This document shows positions 32,636 to 43,379 of a stretch of 64,000 bases of DNA, piece by piece; within the stretch, counting starts at the first letter, position 1; every line of letters begins with the position of its first letter. The DNA is from Eustoma russellianum (Eukaryota > Streptophyta > Magnoliopsida > Gentianales > Gentianaceae), in the NCBI GenBank assembly GCA_036186865.1, contig AP025040.1, forward strand, positions 11,341,476 to 11,405,475, in the 5' to 3' direction. A program made the translations under genes and the position numbers. Below the pieces are notes generated by a model. It worked only from the letters and a program-made list of their open reading frames with translations. It did no database searches and was not told the origin of the DNA.

Positions 32636-32818
32636 AGGATGAGATCTCCTCACTCTCAATTTCATCACCCCATTTATGACCACGCGATATATGACAACAG
32701 AGTGGGGTGGTGAGACTAGATGCGGTTGACTCTCATCTAGTCTCACTATCCACTCTTGCTGCCACATGTCGTGCGATGACGTGTGGGGTGAGTGAAAATG
32801 GATGAGGGGATACTATAC
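32636..32818. mobile_element. Palindromic MITE copy 2
   Basis: 183 bp between TTTACCATA (32627-32635) and TTTACCACA (32819-32827), an 8-of-9 match. Termini are GGATGAGATCTCCTCA and GGATGAGGGGATACTATA. Central GGTGAGACTAGATG and CATCTAGTCTCAC form a palindrome, and TGCTGCCACATGTCGTGCG holds a changed ACGT core. Confidence 0.8.
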
Positions 32819-32827
32819 TTTACCACA

Positions 32828-33647
32828 TGGCAACCTAGGACTTTTTTTATCAAAAAGATTTTTTTTTGAACACCTTGTATCAAAACTTAAAAGCTACAAA
32901 TTATGGATTCCCTATTATTATGATATTCTTTTACATTTTGATAGTCATGCTCTGCAACATTGTGATTTCTTATTTAATATCATTCTTGTTCCTTGGTAAG
33001 TTATAATTAAACGACGATTGATATGTATGGTATAAAAGATAATTTGGCTACATGATAGACAAAGACATAGCTTAATAGATCAAGAGAAATTTCGGGATTT
33101 CGCTTTCAAGCATATCTCAATTGATATTTGAGTTGTATTTTATCCAAAATCGGTTCTAGAGACACACAGTGCGAGTGTTCCATTGTTGCTAGGCCAAAAA
33201 TCCAGTTTGCGGTGGACACTTTATGTGACCTTCTTGTGTAAGACCTTACCAACCTAGAAGTCCGCTGAACTTGTGATTTACATCCTCTATAATGTTTCTT
33301 TAGACTGAATCGGTGTGAATATACCTAAGAATTTGACCTTTTTATCTTCGGACCCCGCATGACTCACGTGACTACCACCTGAACCTGATTCACACCACTC
33401 TCAACTACAAGCTCCCGAACCAAAGCCTCCTCTCACTTGCTTTGCAATGTCTTTTCTTTGGGAGAAAAAGGAAAATCACTTTTCTACTTAAACAAAGTTA
33501 TTTTTCTTCAAATACAGGTATCATTTCTTCTTTTTTATAAAGTAATCTTTCATATTTTAAGACAATTATGTCTTTTCTTCAAAAGAAATCTTCCTAAAAA
33601 GATTTTACTTTTCTTCTATTCTTTTAGAGTGAGGGCGGACTGTCTTC
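32828..33647. other. Intergenic, possible worn SINE
   Basis: No gene is seen. About 33165-33300 weakly resembles the 3' part of the tRNA-like SINE at 43050-43270 (CTTGTGT, CAACCT, ATTTACATCCTC), too weakly to define borders. Confidence 0.3.
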
Positions 33648-33655
33648 ATTGAAGG

Positions 33656-33941
33656 TAGGGGCTATTGAACGAACTGAACAGTTTGCGAACGAATTCGGTT
33701 TGTATTTTGTTAGGTAATTATTTGTTAACTAGTCGAATTCGAACATGTATTGGTGTTTGCTTAGTTAAACGAACCGAATTGTTCGCGAACTGTTTAAATA
33801 GTTATAAGATTATCAAGCCGAACTCGAACCAATGTTAAAGTCCGTTTTGCTAAACAAACCGAGCTGAACAGTTTGTTTAGCTAAACGAATCCAAATTCGA
33901 AAATTTAGTATTTTGTTCGATTCGGTTCGTTAACACCTCTA
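33656..33941. mobile_element. hAT-like MITE
   Basis: 286 bp between 8-bp repeats ATTGAAGG (33648-33655 and 33942-33949). Termini TAGGGGCTATTGAACGAAC and its counterpart TAGAGGTGTTAACGAACC (minus strand) are imperfect inverted repeats. The interior is rich in GAACGAA and TTCGGTT words that pair back. Eight-bp duplications and this terminal sequence suit hAT non-autonomous elements. Confidence 0.75.
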
Positions 33942-33949
33942 ATTGAAGG

Positions 33950-34629
33950 AAAGAAAGGAACAAAAATAACAAATAATAAAACACCTGTTTTATGCAGACA
34001 AGTATTATTAGTTCAATCGATAAGGTTGAAGTCGTTAAATATTACATTTAATCCTTATTGTATGCATCATTGCTTCCTTTTACTGCTTCTTTTGGGGTGC
34101 AAGTACATGAATCCATCGTCTACTAATTTCTTGTTTTTTGCACCGATAGTTTGAAGTTTATTGGTAAAGGATGAATTAATTAATTAATCATATACAAAGA
34201 TTAAAAGGCATTAATCGAGCCTTTCGATGATTCTAAGTTTCAAATCATTCACATTAGCCCAACATGGAGCAAAGAACCCTCTGCACTAAATTTTATCTGT
34301 ATCGAGATAATTAATCCAAATTATAAAAGTTATATATTGGAATTTGTTGATTTAAAGACACGAAATCTAAGATGGACACGAGGTCGACAACGTAAGCAAT
34401 TTTAAACATGAAGAAGTAGAGTCGCAGAAAAGTCCCTAGCTTGTGCGAGAGGGCATATCCTCGTGTCTACCCATGTAATTTCTTGAACATAAATAATATA
34501 AATCTTATGATATGTTTTAATAGATAAAAAAACTGCATGTAAAAAAATAGTTTTTTTTAAACAAAAAAAAGAGCAACATCATTCTTTAAAAAACTGTTTT
34601 TTACACGTTACGACGCGTGATTAGAAGAC
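33950..34629. other. Intergenic, no gene seen
   Basis: AT-rich; nothing recognised. Confidence 0.4.
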
Positions 34630-35250
34630 TCAAATTTTGCTTCAGTTAAGATAAGGGAGAGAAAAATGAGATGGTTTGTGCATGTCAAACGGAGACAGAC
34701 AACGGCGTCTGTCAGAGCAATTGAAAGCCTCATTGTAGAGGGAAACAAGAGTAAAGGTAGGCACAAACTGACTTGGGATGAACAGATTAGCCACGACCTA
34801 CTAGATTTACATCTCTCTGAGTACATGGTCCAAGATAGGAGTTCATGGAGACATAAGATTAATGTTAACGATGTATAGGTCATATATAGAGACACTTTAG
34901 AGTATATATAGGGACATAGATAGGCATAGACAATATCTACGCTTTAGGTTTACTTTTACTTGGTTACGTATGTTATACCGTTATTTTGCATTACATGTAC
35001 ATATACACATGATGTGTATTTTAATATCGAAAGCCTCTTCTTTGTATTTCCTGAATTCCCCTCACTAACACACTAGCACAACATATCTCTATTATTATGT
35101 CATTTTATAGAGCTGGGAGTCTCACTAGAAGAAGATTCTCTATCCCTTAAGATAGAGGTATTGTCTGCCTACCACCTACCCTCCTCAGACCCTAACAATA
35201 GATTTGATGTCGTTGGGATATACTAGGTACGGATGATGATGATTTAGTCT
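34630..35250 (+). pseudogene. RTE-type LINE 3' end
   Basis: The frame to 34878 gives MRWFVHVKRR, RKGRHKLTW-like spacing (SKGRHKLTWDEQISHDL) and MVQDRSSWRHKI, the C-terminal signature of plant RTE-clade reverse transcriptases. A 3' noncoding tail follows with TCTCACTAGAAG, GATAGAGGTATTGTCTG, CCTCAGACCCTAAC, TTGGGATATACTAGGTA and a GATGAT end. The upstream enzyme is absent. The tail matches the minus-strand copy at 50795-51140 and the stubs at 1, 16790 and 52673. Confidence 0.82.
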
Positions 35251-35598
35251 CTCCAGATCTAAAATGAAGTTATAACATCTTGATAAAAATAGTAAATTGA
35301 AAACACATGGATACCATGTGTAACAATTGACAAATGTATGTATATTACTTTTATTATTTGTCTAACAAGTAAAATATCATAATGTTAAAATGGGATAAAA
35401 AGATCAAACAAAAGAGAGCTTTTCTTTCACTCATAATCATAAATTAGTCGAACCCTGTCAACAATTTACATAACCACTCTGTTCTAACCTATCACTCTGT
35501 TCAAACCACATATCATCAAGAAAATCTCTTCAGCTAATCACTCGCATAAAATTTCACAATTCCCATGAATCTAATCCTCCGAATTCGACATGGGTTCT

Positions 35599-38126
35599 TC
35601 AGAAACTCAAATCTTGTTCGACTTGTGAGCAAGATCTCTGCATTCTAACCCCACTAAAGCTAGTTCTTGACGCCATCATTTCGTTCAAAGAAACCTTCTT
35701 TCTCGCCGGCGCCGCCTCCGGCCGCTGTTTCGGAGCACTCTGTGATCTCAACTTAGCTCTGAAAGATTGAGTATTCGCCATGTAACTCGGATAATTCAAA
35801 TAAGGCCGGAAAAAGCAGTCGCCGGAGACACTCTTCGAGGGAGTCACCGGAGTATTATTATAATACGCCGGCGCACAGGAATTCAAGAATCTTGGGGTGT
35901 TTTGCGCCGTGGAGAATTTGTAGTCATTGGGGATGATGTTCCAGTCGTAGTTTTCTTGTAAATGGTGGTGGCAATCGGGGATTGATAATCGAGATGGGAT
36001 CGGGCAAGGAAATGGTGAGGACATTGGAATGTAATGGCAGTCGTCGCCGGAGTCCGACATACAAGTGTGTTTTCTCCGGGACCTTGATTTTGGCTTGTAG
36101 GTGTCGATTTCAACAATTTTTGGACTTTCATCAAATCCACCAAATGTATCATCATATGAGCCTGATAGTCTCTTGCTGTGATACTCACTCCTGCATTCAT
36201 CAAATTTTTCCTGCATACGAAATCACTATGATTGGATCATTATATTAGTTCTAAAAACTGTTTCTTACTGTTATCATTTCAAGTGTCGCCATTCACCAAC
36301 GGTAATTAGCCCAGAACAATAGTTTAGAATGATAAAATACTTAACCAATAACAAGTACAAAAAATAAAAAGAATGTCACCTCATGAGTGATTGAACTTGT
36401 AACATGTTTCTAACATATCATTTGATTGATTGAACTTAAAACATGTTTCTAACATATCATTTAATCGTTTTCTATTCGTTCAAAAGTAACTAATAAGAAA
36501 CTATAACAAGATCAACTCATAACACTAATTTAGGGGGGGGGGGGGGGGGGGGCCTTTTCAGCTGTCATTTCAAGCATCTACTTAGCCTAACACGATACTC
36601 TGGTTATGGTTAGGGAGTAGCTACAACTTACACTTCTAAGCAATAATACAACAATAACAATCATATTACAACGATATCAAAAGTAATTATTATACTTAAA
36701 ATAGGTAGCTAACACCCAATTTTACTATTTTTATAGGTAATAAAGGGTATGAGATCCCCTCAACGCAAAAGCTCTCATCGCATTCTTCACCGTACGACAC
36801 ATAACAGCAGGGGGTGGTGAGGCTAGATACGAGTGACTCTCATCTAGACTCACCATCTCCTACTGTCACGTGTTGCGCGGCGAGAAGTGCGGTGAATACT
36901 TTTTCGGTGAGAGATCCTACTCCGCAATAAAGTAATACCTAATAGAAACTAACAGCATGCAGGACAATTTCAGAATTTGTATTAGCATAATGCAAGGGAG
37001 AAGAATATTATCATATCATGTGAAAAGAGCAACGAAAATGGCAAGATTCTTTACCATGGACCTTCTAGGACGAAAATCTGAAGGATATTTGGGGTCATTG
37101 TTGATTGACCTCCGAGCCCTTCGGGAACGGGCAGCAGCCTGAGCTCTAAAGAGAGCTTGCATGCTGTGCAGAGTGGCAGCTGCTCTTTTTCGGACAAGGT
37201 AACCTCTGACAAGAGCCTGTAGTTTTACTAGTCCTTTCAGAGCTCTTAGAGCTTTTCTTGACTACCAATCAAAAGCAAAGTAAAAGATTCAGATCCCATT
37301 CCAAAAATGGCTCTGTTTTAATGTATATTAAAAGAAATCCAGGTGATCATAGGAGATTGAGCTTATAAAATAAAAATTTATTAAATCCCTTTTAAGGAAC
37401 ATCTCCATGAGGATTGAGGACCACCATGTTGTCAATTTGATACTTACAAAAGTATCCAAGTTACCAATTTATGATAAGGGATGCTGACTAAAGTTCAAAT
37501 TTAAGGAAGAAAAAAAAAGATTCAAACTGTGGAATGACAAATAACAAAAAGACAAAAGCTCTTTGAAGAATTCAATAAAAGTTTGAATAGACATGCAACT
37601 ATGTAACTTAGGAATGTCAAGAACTAAAATTATCATTTTAATAATTCAAAAAAAGTTGGAATGAACATGTAATAGTGAGCTCAAACATGCAAAAATTTGA
37701 ACAGCTCATTACCAAATAGGCTCTATAAGCAGCTTGAATCTTGACAGCAGCACATTTCTCCCTTTCACCATTAAACATAGCAGCTCTTCCCTGAGTGGTA
37801 AGCCTAACAACCGCCACCGCCGCCTGAGCAGCCGCCACGGCGGCGTCAGCAGCAGCTGCAGTGGCAGCAGCTACAGCATTGGCATGCTTGTTCTGTTCTT
37901 TCTGTGTTTCAGACACCAAAGATCTCAACCAAGCTGAATCAGTAACTCTAAGATTGTTACTGAATCCCACCTCACCAAAAACCACAGAATCTTTCCCTGA
38001 TCTACCAAAGCTCCATCTTTTTTTCTCTTTCCTGTCACTACAGTTTGAGATATTATCCACATTTTCTCCGTCTTTCTCTTTCTTCATCCCCAACAAGCCC
38101 TTAAACCACCTTGTAGCTTTTCCCAT
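35599..38126 (-). CDS. IQD: IQ67-domain (IQD) calmodulin-binding protein
   Basis: Exons on the minus strand 38126-37713, 37261-37055 and 36210-35599 join in phase 0 with GT-AG borders and give 410 residues. The N terminus MGKATRWFKGLLGMKK is typical of IQD proteins. The IQ67 domain spans about residues 125-195 across exons 1 and 2, with IQ motifs AAVKIQAAYRAYLSRKALRALKGLV split over the exon join and LQALVRGYLVRKRA after it; the intron in this place is a mark of the family. An alanine-rich helix (AVAAATAAAADAAVAAAQAA) precedes it. The C-terminal part is basic and serine-rich with RAKLRSQSAPKQRP, a conserved IQD motif. IQD proteins bind calmodulin and often sit on microtubules, membranes or in the nucleus. 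The exact paralog is not resolved. A MITE and a 20-G run lie in the second intron. Confidence 0.95.
36533..36552. repeat. G run of 20 in IQD intron 2
   Basis: The longest mononucleotide G tract in the window. Confidence 0.85.
36746..36923. mobile_element. Palindromic MITE copy 3, in IQD intron 2
   Basis: 178 bp between GTAATAAAG (36737-36745) and GCAATAAAG (36924-36932), an 8-of-9 match. Termini GGTATGAGATCCCCTCA and TGAGAGATCCTACTCC, central GAGGCTAGA and TCTAGACTC, and a changed ACGT arm (TGTCACGTGTTGCGCGG) place it in the family. Confidence 0.8.
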
Positions 38127-39780
38127 TTTCTGCTTTCTTTTTCACCCCAAAATCTTCAAACAATGTGAAGACGTTAGGATAAAGCCAACCAAGATAGAAT
38201 CCAAGGTGTAAATTTACAGAGGAAAAGTTGAAAAAAGTATAGAAAGAAGGATACTTTACAATTTACATGTTATAAAGGAACAGTAGGGGTGAGCTAAAGG
38301 TATAGATTTATAGAAGTAATTGAAAAAAGAATTTTAAAAAGAGAGAGACAGTGACGTGGGATCTTTTGCTATTATTATTATATTTAAATTTTGATATTTT
38401 GATTTTGTTTTTGTGTTTCTTTTTGAATGGGTCTGACACTAGCTCGTGAAGAACTGAATTACAAGCCAAAAGGTTTCCTGAGAGAAACAGAATATAAAAT
38501 TCATGAAAAATCGAATAAATATTGAAACTTTCCCACCAAACAAAAGGAAAAGTAGCGACAAAATCAGTGGAAAGTTTGAATTACAAGAGGGTCATGATAA
38601 CTTACAAGAAGGAAGCTAAAAACATATGTAGAAACCTTTGTAAAATTCAAACAAAGTAATGAAACCTACGTTTCCCCCAATCAAGAAGTACTATCTACAG
38701 GGGGGGGGGGGGGGGGAAGAGCACAATCATTTCTAACTTTTCTTAGCTTTCACCCAAGCAAACACGTATGCACCTGCCACTCAAGAAACCATCATGAAAA
38801 TTACAGACAAAAATCTGAAAATGGTAAAAAGTAGGAATAATTACACCACATAAAGCTTCAACCTTACTCAAGCCTAATACCCTTTTTCCAAATTTTAACA
38901 ACAATAAAAAAGATTTCGCCTTTCAAGTACACAAAACCTTTATATTGTGTTCTATCTGTCATTTCTTACAATAACAAACCCCATAAGTAATTTCTGCTTT
39001 TTAATTGTTCAACCCAAAAAAGTTTATACATTTGTAAAGGGAACCCCTTTATTAAAAACAGCTCACTAAACACGAGTGGTTATGCTTTGGGAATGGAATA
39101 CCTGCTGATTTTACTGTACCTAAAGAAAAGGTAGTTCATAAAGGAAAGATCTTTAGGTATTGAGGGACCCGATATCTCAGAGGATTTTCATTGACTTCAA
39201 ACTTGATTCTCTGCTATTTTTGGTGCAGAAAATCACTCTCCAAACCACAAAATGAAGTAATATCATAGAAACTGAAAACAGCTCAGAGTGTTCAATGATA
39301 TGCAACCAGAATCTCTCTCTGTACTTCTCGCTTTTCTTGGAGATGACATAATCCTGGATTTGTATCAGAAGGGGGAAAACAGTACTTGAATTGAATGTAA
39401 TCGTCTCTTTCTGAATAATGGGACTTTAAAATTTTAGGTGAAGAAAGCTATAAATTGATGGGAGTAGGGGATCAGAGGTTGCAGATAATGATAGTAAAAT
39501 ATTGAAAGCAGAGAGAAATTGAAAGGTTGTTATTTTGAAATTCAAATCTGGAGAAGAAATTATAGTTTTTAGGATTATGGGCTCCGGTTTTGCAGCTGGC
39601 CCATGATTTCTGCAGAAGATGAACTACTGCTAGTAATAATAAGTAGGTGGTCACTTATTAAACGCATGTCTATAAATTTATAATTAGTTTGACCGACGGG
39701 GAAAGAAAATTCGAACGTCCGTTTAAATGAGATGTGGATGTTTAACACAGCAAAATAAAGGTGCAAAATAGAAAGGAAAT
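38127..39780. other. Upstream region of the IQD gene
   Basis: Presumed promoter and 5' UTR of the IQD gene; no TATA box or noncoding exon can be fixed. It has a CT-rich stretch on the minus strand near 38150-38330 and a 17-G run (38700-38716). No gene is seen. Confidence 0.4.
38700..38716. repeat. G run of 17
   Basis: Mononucleotide run about 570 bp upstream of the IQD start. Confidence 0.85.
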
Positions 39781-39856
39781 CATGATGGAATTGATGCTTT
39801 TCAAGTTCAAGTTGATAAAAAGTACATATGACTATCATTATCGATGAACTATAAAA

Positions 39857-40026
39857 GGGATTGGGATCTCCTCACCGCGCGGTCCATAGCGCGACACGTG
39901 GCAGCATGTGGGGGCGGTGAGGCTGGATGAAGGTAACCCTCATCTAGTCTCACCACCCTCCCCTGTTGCCACGTGTCACGCGGTGACGCGTGCGGTGAGG
40001 GAGTGGGGGTGAGGAGATTTGAACCC
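39857..40026. mobile_element. Palindromic MITE copy 4a
   Basis: 170 bp between perfect 9-bp repeats CTATAAAAG (39848-39856 and 40027-40035). Left end GGATTGGGATCTCCTCACC, right end GGTGAGGAGATTTGAACCC. Arms hold CGACACGTGGCAGCA and TTGCCACGTGTCACGCG. Confidence 0.9.
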
Positions 40027-40049
40027 CTATAAAAGAGGCTGGATTTGAA

Positions 40050-40233
40050 GGGTTCAAATCTCCTCACCCCCACTCCCTCACCGCACGCGTCACCGCGTGA
40101 CACGTGGCAACAGGGAAGGATGGTGAGGCTAGATGAGAGTTACCCTCATCCAGCCTCACTGCCCCCACCTGCTGCCACGTGTCGTGCTGTGGACCGCGCG
40201 GTGATTCACCGCGCGGAGAGGAGATCCCAACCC
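40050..40233. mobile_element. Palindromic MITE copy 4b, opposite orientation
   Basis: 184 bp between perfect 9-bp repeats GGATTTGAA (40041-40049 and 40234-40242). It is inverted relative to copy 4a. Arms hold TGACACGTGGCAACA and TGCTGCCACGTGTCGTG. Confidence 0.9.
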
Positions 40234-40627
40234 GGATTTGAATTGATGCTTTTCAAGTTCAAGTTGATAAAACGTACATATGACTATTATTATCGATGAA
40301 CTAGAAAAGAGGCTGGATTTGCTGACCTTTGGGTCAATTAGATGACCGACAATTACAATCAGTGTTAAATCGAATGAGACTTATTGTTTGTCTCTATCAT
40401 GTGAGAAAATTTTAAAATATTCCATAGCAAGTATGACCAATCAAATAGTATGGAAGACATATATGCAAACATACTCATGCCATTACAAATTATACCCATA
40501 ATAACTGCCTAAAAAATATACATCTTTTATGTTTATTTGTGCTGTTACGATTATGTACATTTGTGTGTGTGTATTTTATGTATATGCATGTGCATGATAT
40601 GTATGCGTCTCAATTATGAGGGCGGTT

Positions 40628-40881
40628 AGGGGTGTTAATGAACCGAGCCAAAACGAATACTAAGTTTTCGAATTTGGATTCGTTTAGCTAAACGAGCTTT
40701 AAAATTGGTTCGACAATACTATAACTGCTTAAACGAGCCAAACAATTCGCCAATAGTTCGGCTCGTTTAACTAACGAACCCAAGTAGGTGTTCAAATTTG
40801 GCTCGTTTAAGTAAAATTAACGAACGAACTCGAACCAAATACGAATCAAACTCGAACTGTTCGGTTCGCTTAACACCCCTA
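40628..40881. mobile_element. hAT-like MITE
   Basis: 254 bp with termini AGGGGTGTTAATGAACCGAG and GGTTCGCTTAACACCCCTA, which form inverted repeats. The flanks GGGCGGTT (40620-40627) and AGGCGGTT (40882-40889) match at 7 of 8. The interior is rich in AACGAGC and GCTCGTTTAA words. It is related in style and partly in sequence to the element at 33656. Confidence 0.75.
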
Positions 40882-41230
40882 AGGCGGTTACTTGAGGTTG
40901 TCACTGTTACTATTATGTACATTGTGCATATGTATTTATATGTATATGAATGTACATGATATGTATGTGAGTTTCTCAACGATGTTATGAGAACGGTTAC
41001 TTGAGGTTTTCATAAAATCAAAAGGTTGAACTTCAAAACGCCTAAAAATGTAAGAAAAGAGAAAGAAATATAACATCCACTCCTTTGTTAGCCTACCCTC
41101 TTTAAGGTGTTTTAAATTCGAAAATTTAAACTCAAGTAAAACGCTATGTTACTCGTATATTTTTCGTGACATTCTTGATTTAAGAGCTGAACTTTTTTTT
41201 TATAACCACCTTTGCCTCATGATTTGCGAG

Positions 41231-41411
41231 GGGATGATATCTTCTCACCGCGCGGTGAGTCACCGCACGGCCCAGGACGCGACATGTGACAGCAGTAGGG
41301 GGTGGTGAGGCTGTATGAGGGTTATCCTCACCCAGCCTCACCACCCCCTTTTTGCTACGTGTCGCGCAGTCACGTACGCGGTGAGGAGGGAGCGGTGAGG
41401 GGATCCTATCC
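41231..41411. mobile_element. Palindromic MITE copy 5
   Basis: 181 bp between TGATTTGCGAG repeats (41220-41230 and 41412-41422), 9 to 11 bp depending on where the terminus is set. Termini GGGATGATATCTTCTCACCG and GGTGAGGGGATCCTATCC. Arms hold GACGCGACATGTGACAGCAG and TGCTACGTGTCGCGCAG. Confidence 0.88.
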
Positions 41412-41547
41412 TGATTTGCGAGTACCTCAATGATGTTAACAGAACCGTTACTTGAAAGTTCGTGAGGCAAATACGATTACGGCGAAAAGAAAACTTTTAG
41501 TTTGTAAACAAAGACAATGATTTGAAATGTATACATGTAACGATTGT

Positions 41548-41772
41548 CAACAACAACAATATTATCCTATTGACTTAGAGTCTCCCGCCTATAATGGGGT
41601 ATGAGGGTCGGATGTATGCAACCATACTCATGTGTTATAAACACACAGAAGTTGTTTTCCGATGACCTATAATGAAAATTGTGTTAAACTGTGTCGGTCT
41701 GCGTCAAGCTACGTCGGTCATCATCTTCTAAAATCAAGAAAGAAATTGACTCTATTGAAAATGGGAAATGTG
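41548..41772 (-). mobile_element. SINE copy (TTG-tailed family)
   Basis: The element is flanked by CATGTAACGATTGT (41534-41547) and CATGTAACGGTTGT (41773-41786). A CAACAACAACAA tail (plus strand) starts the left side, then GGTCGGATGTATGCAACCAT, CTCATGTGTTATAAACACAC and CGATGACCTATAATGAAAAT, as in the other copies. Confidence 0.78.
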
Positions 41773-42387
41773 CATGTAACGGTTGTACAATGTTAAAATT
41801 AATGGTTTCTGTCCATTTTATTTCTGAGTCCAATTATGAGCAGAGATCTAGATCTACTTTTAAAAATCAAGGAAGTTAAGAGTAAACGAACCAAGCTTCA
41901 AATACATTATATCCTATAATTTATCATAAATAAAAGAAGAGGTTGCTAATAAAGAAGATGTTGAATCCTTTGACCCAAGAAGTAATAGAATTATTTGACC
42001 AGATTATATGTATCAAATGGTGCACTACTTGCTAGCTAGATCTTATATGGGCACATATGAATGAAGTATAGTTATTTTACACAAAAGAAGAAGAAAATAC
42101 GGAACCAAAATTTGATATAACAAACATTAAAGGGCACATTTGCGGGTTCTTTAAATAAAAATGTTTATTTTTCAACTATAAGGGTTGAAAATGGGATCAG
42201 ATAATGAAGTAAATGGACATAGAATTACAATCAGTTACAGCAGGTGTCGATGAAGTTACATAAGCGAACCTTTAATTCTTTAGCAGAGACCAATCTGAAT
42301 TATATATGCCGATAGATTGCTATTTTAAAACATCATAGGTTATGTGGATTTCACCGAATATTAAGGGGTTTTTAAACATTAACACAA

Positions 42388-42824
42388 ACAACAATATTAT
42401 CTCATCACTTTAGTGGCTTACGCCTATGGCAAGGTACGAGGATTCGGATGTACGCAACCATACTCATGTGTTAGAAACACACAGATGTTGTTTCACGATG
42501 ACCCATAATAAAAAATGCGTCAAACTATGTCGATCAACTGCTACTTCACAATATAAGAAACACAACTAATTTAGTGAGTCAGTTTGTTTTATTTCATCAT
42601 ATTCCAAAGTCTAAGAAGAGTATGTCCTTGAAACCATCATGTACTAGGGTTTGAAACCATGTGACCCATAATAAAAATTGCGTCAAACTGTGTCGATTAA
42701 CTGCTACTTCACAATATAAGAAACACAACTAATTTAGTGAATCAGTTTGCTTTATTTCATCATATTCCAAAGTTTAAGAAGAATATGTCCTTGAAACCAT
42801 CCTGTACTAGGGTTTGAAACCATG
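42388..42824 (-). mobile_element. SINE copy with internal 163-bp tandem duplication
   Basis: The tail side at about 42388 has ACAACAATATTATCTC; the conserved GGATGTACGCAACCATACTC and CACGATGACCCATAATA follow. A 163-bp unit starting ACCCATAATA is at 42501-42663 and again at 42664-42824, so the 5' half of the SINE is present twice. Flanking target repeats were not identified. Confidence 0.75.
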
Positions 42825-43049
42825 AAGTGGTTGCTAACTATATTACGTAATTGATTAAGAAAAAAAACTAAAAAACTGTGTCACATATTTGTTGCCATTT
42901 CCCTAAACAGATACTGTTTCTTATTCAGCATTCAATGTAGAAAAGCACAATAAGTCTTTTATCAAATTAAAGTCCATCTAACACCTGGAGGTGAAATATA
43001 AATTCTTTGGAACTACAACTTCATGACCAATTAAATCTATTGAAGTGAT

Positions 43050-43270
43050 AAGGCATAGTCTAGTTGGTACTCGTGTTGACAATTGCTACCAAAAAGGCAA
43101 CGATTCGAATCTAGAGATACTCGCAATGTGGGTGCTCTACTTCTGCTAGTCTGTATGTGCCAATTCTCCGCTTCTCTTAGTTTGTTGGTGTCATCTTGTG
43201 TGGGTCTTCGTATGCAACCTCACCAAACTATAAAGTCGTAAGTCACTTAATTTGCATCCTCCGCAAAACT
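43050..43270 (+). mobile_element. Probable tRNA-derived SINE (second type)
   Basis: An A-box-like TAGTCTAGTTGGTAC at about 43066 and a B-box-like CGATTCGAATCT at about 43090 have the spacing of a tRNA-like pol III promoter head. The rest is T-rich and unlike the other SINE copies. No target duplication was found, so the ends are approximate. Confidence 0.5.
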
Positions 43271-43379
43271 CCATGGGACTGAGAAAGTGGGCCAAAGCGA
43301 TGGGATTTCACTTTTGCTACCCATTAAATCCATTGAAGGCACTAATGGTTTAATGATCCGTCAGTACGGGAATGATATA

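Larger units (their letters stand above)
39784..40327. repeat. Local duplication carrying two opposed MITEs
   Basis: A unit of about 80 bp (GAATTGATGCTTTTCAAG to GAGGCTGGATTT) is present at about 39787-40047 and 40240-40321. The first is split by MITE 4a and the boundary between units by MITE 4b. Confidence 0.85.

Noticed and set aside
39849..40299. Frames of about 84 codons on both strands
   Set aside because: They follow from the paired palindromic MITEs, which read alike on both strands.
43050..43120. Functional tRNA gene
   Set aside because: A- and B-box-like words are present, but a cloverleaf with a paired acceptor stem could not be drawn; a SINE head fits better.
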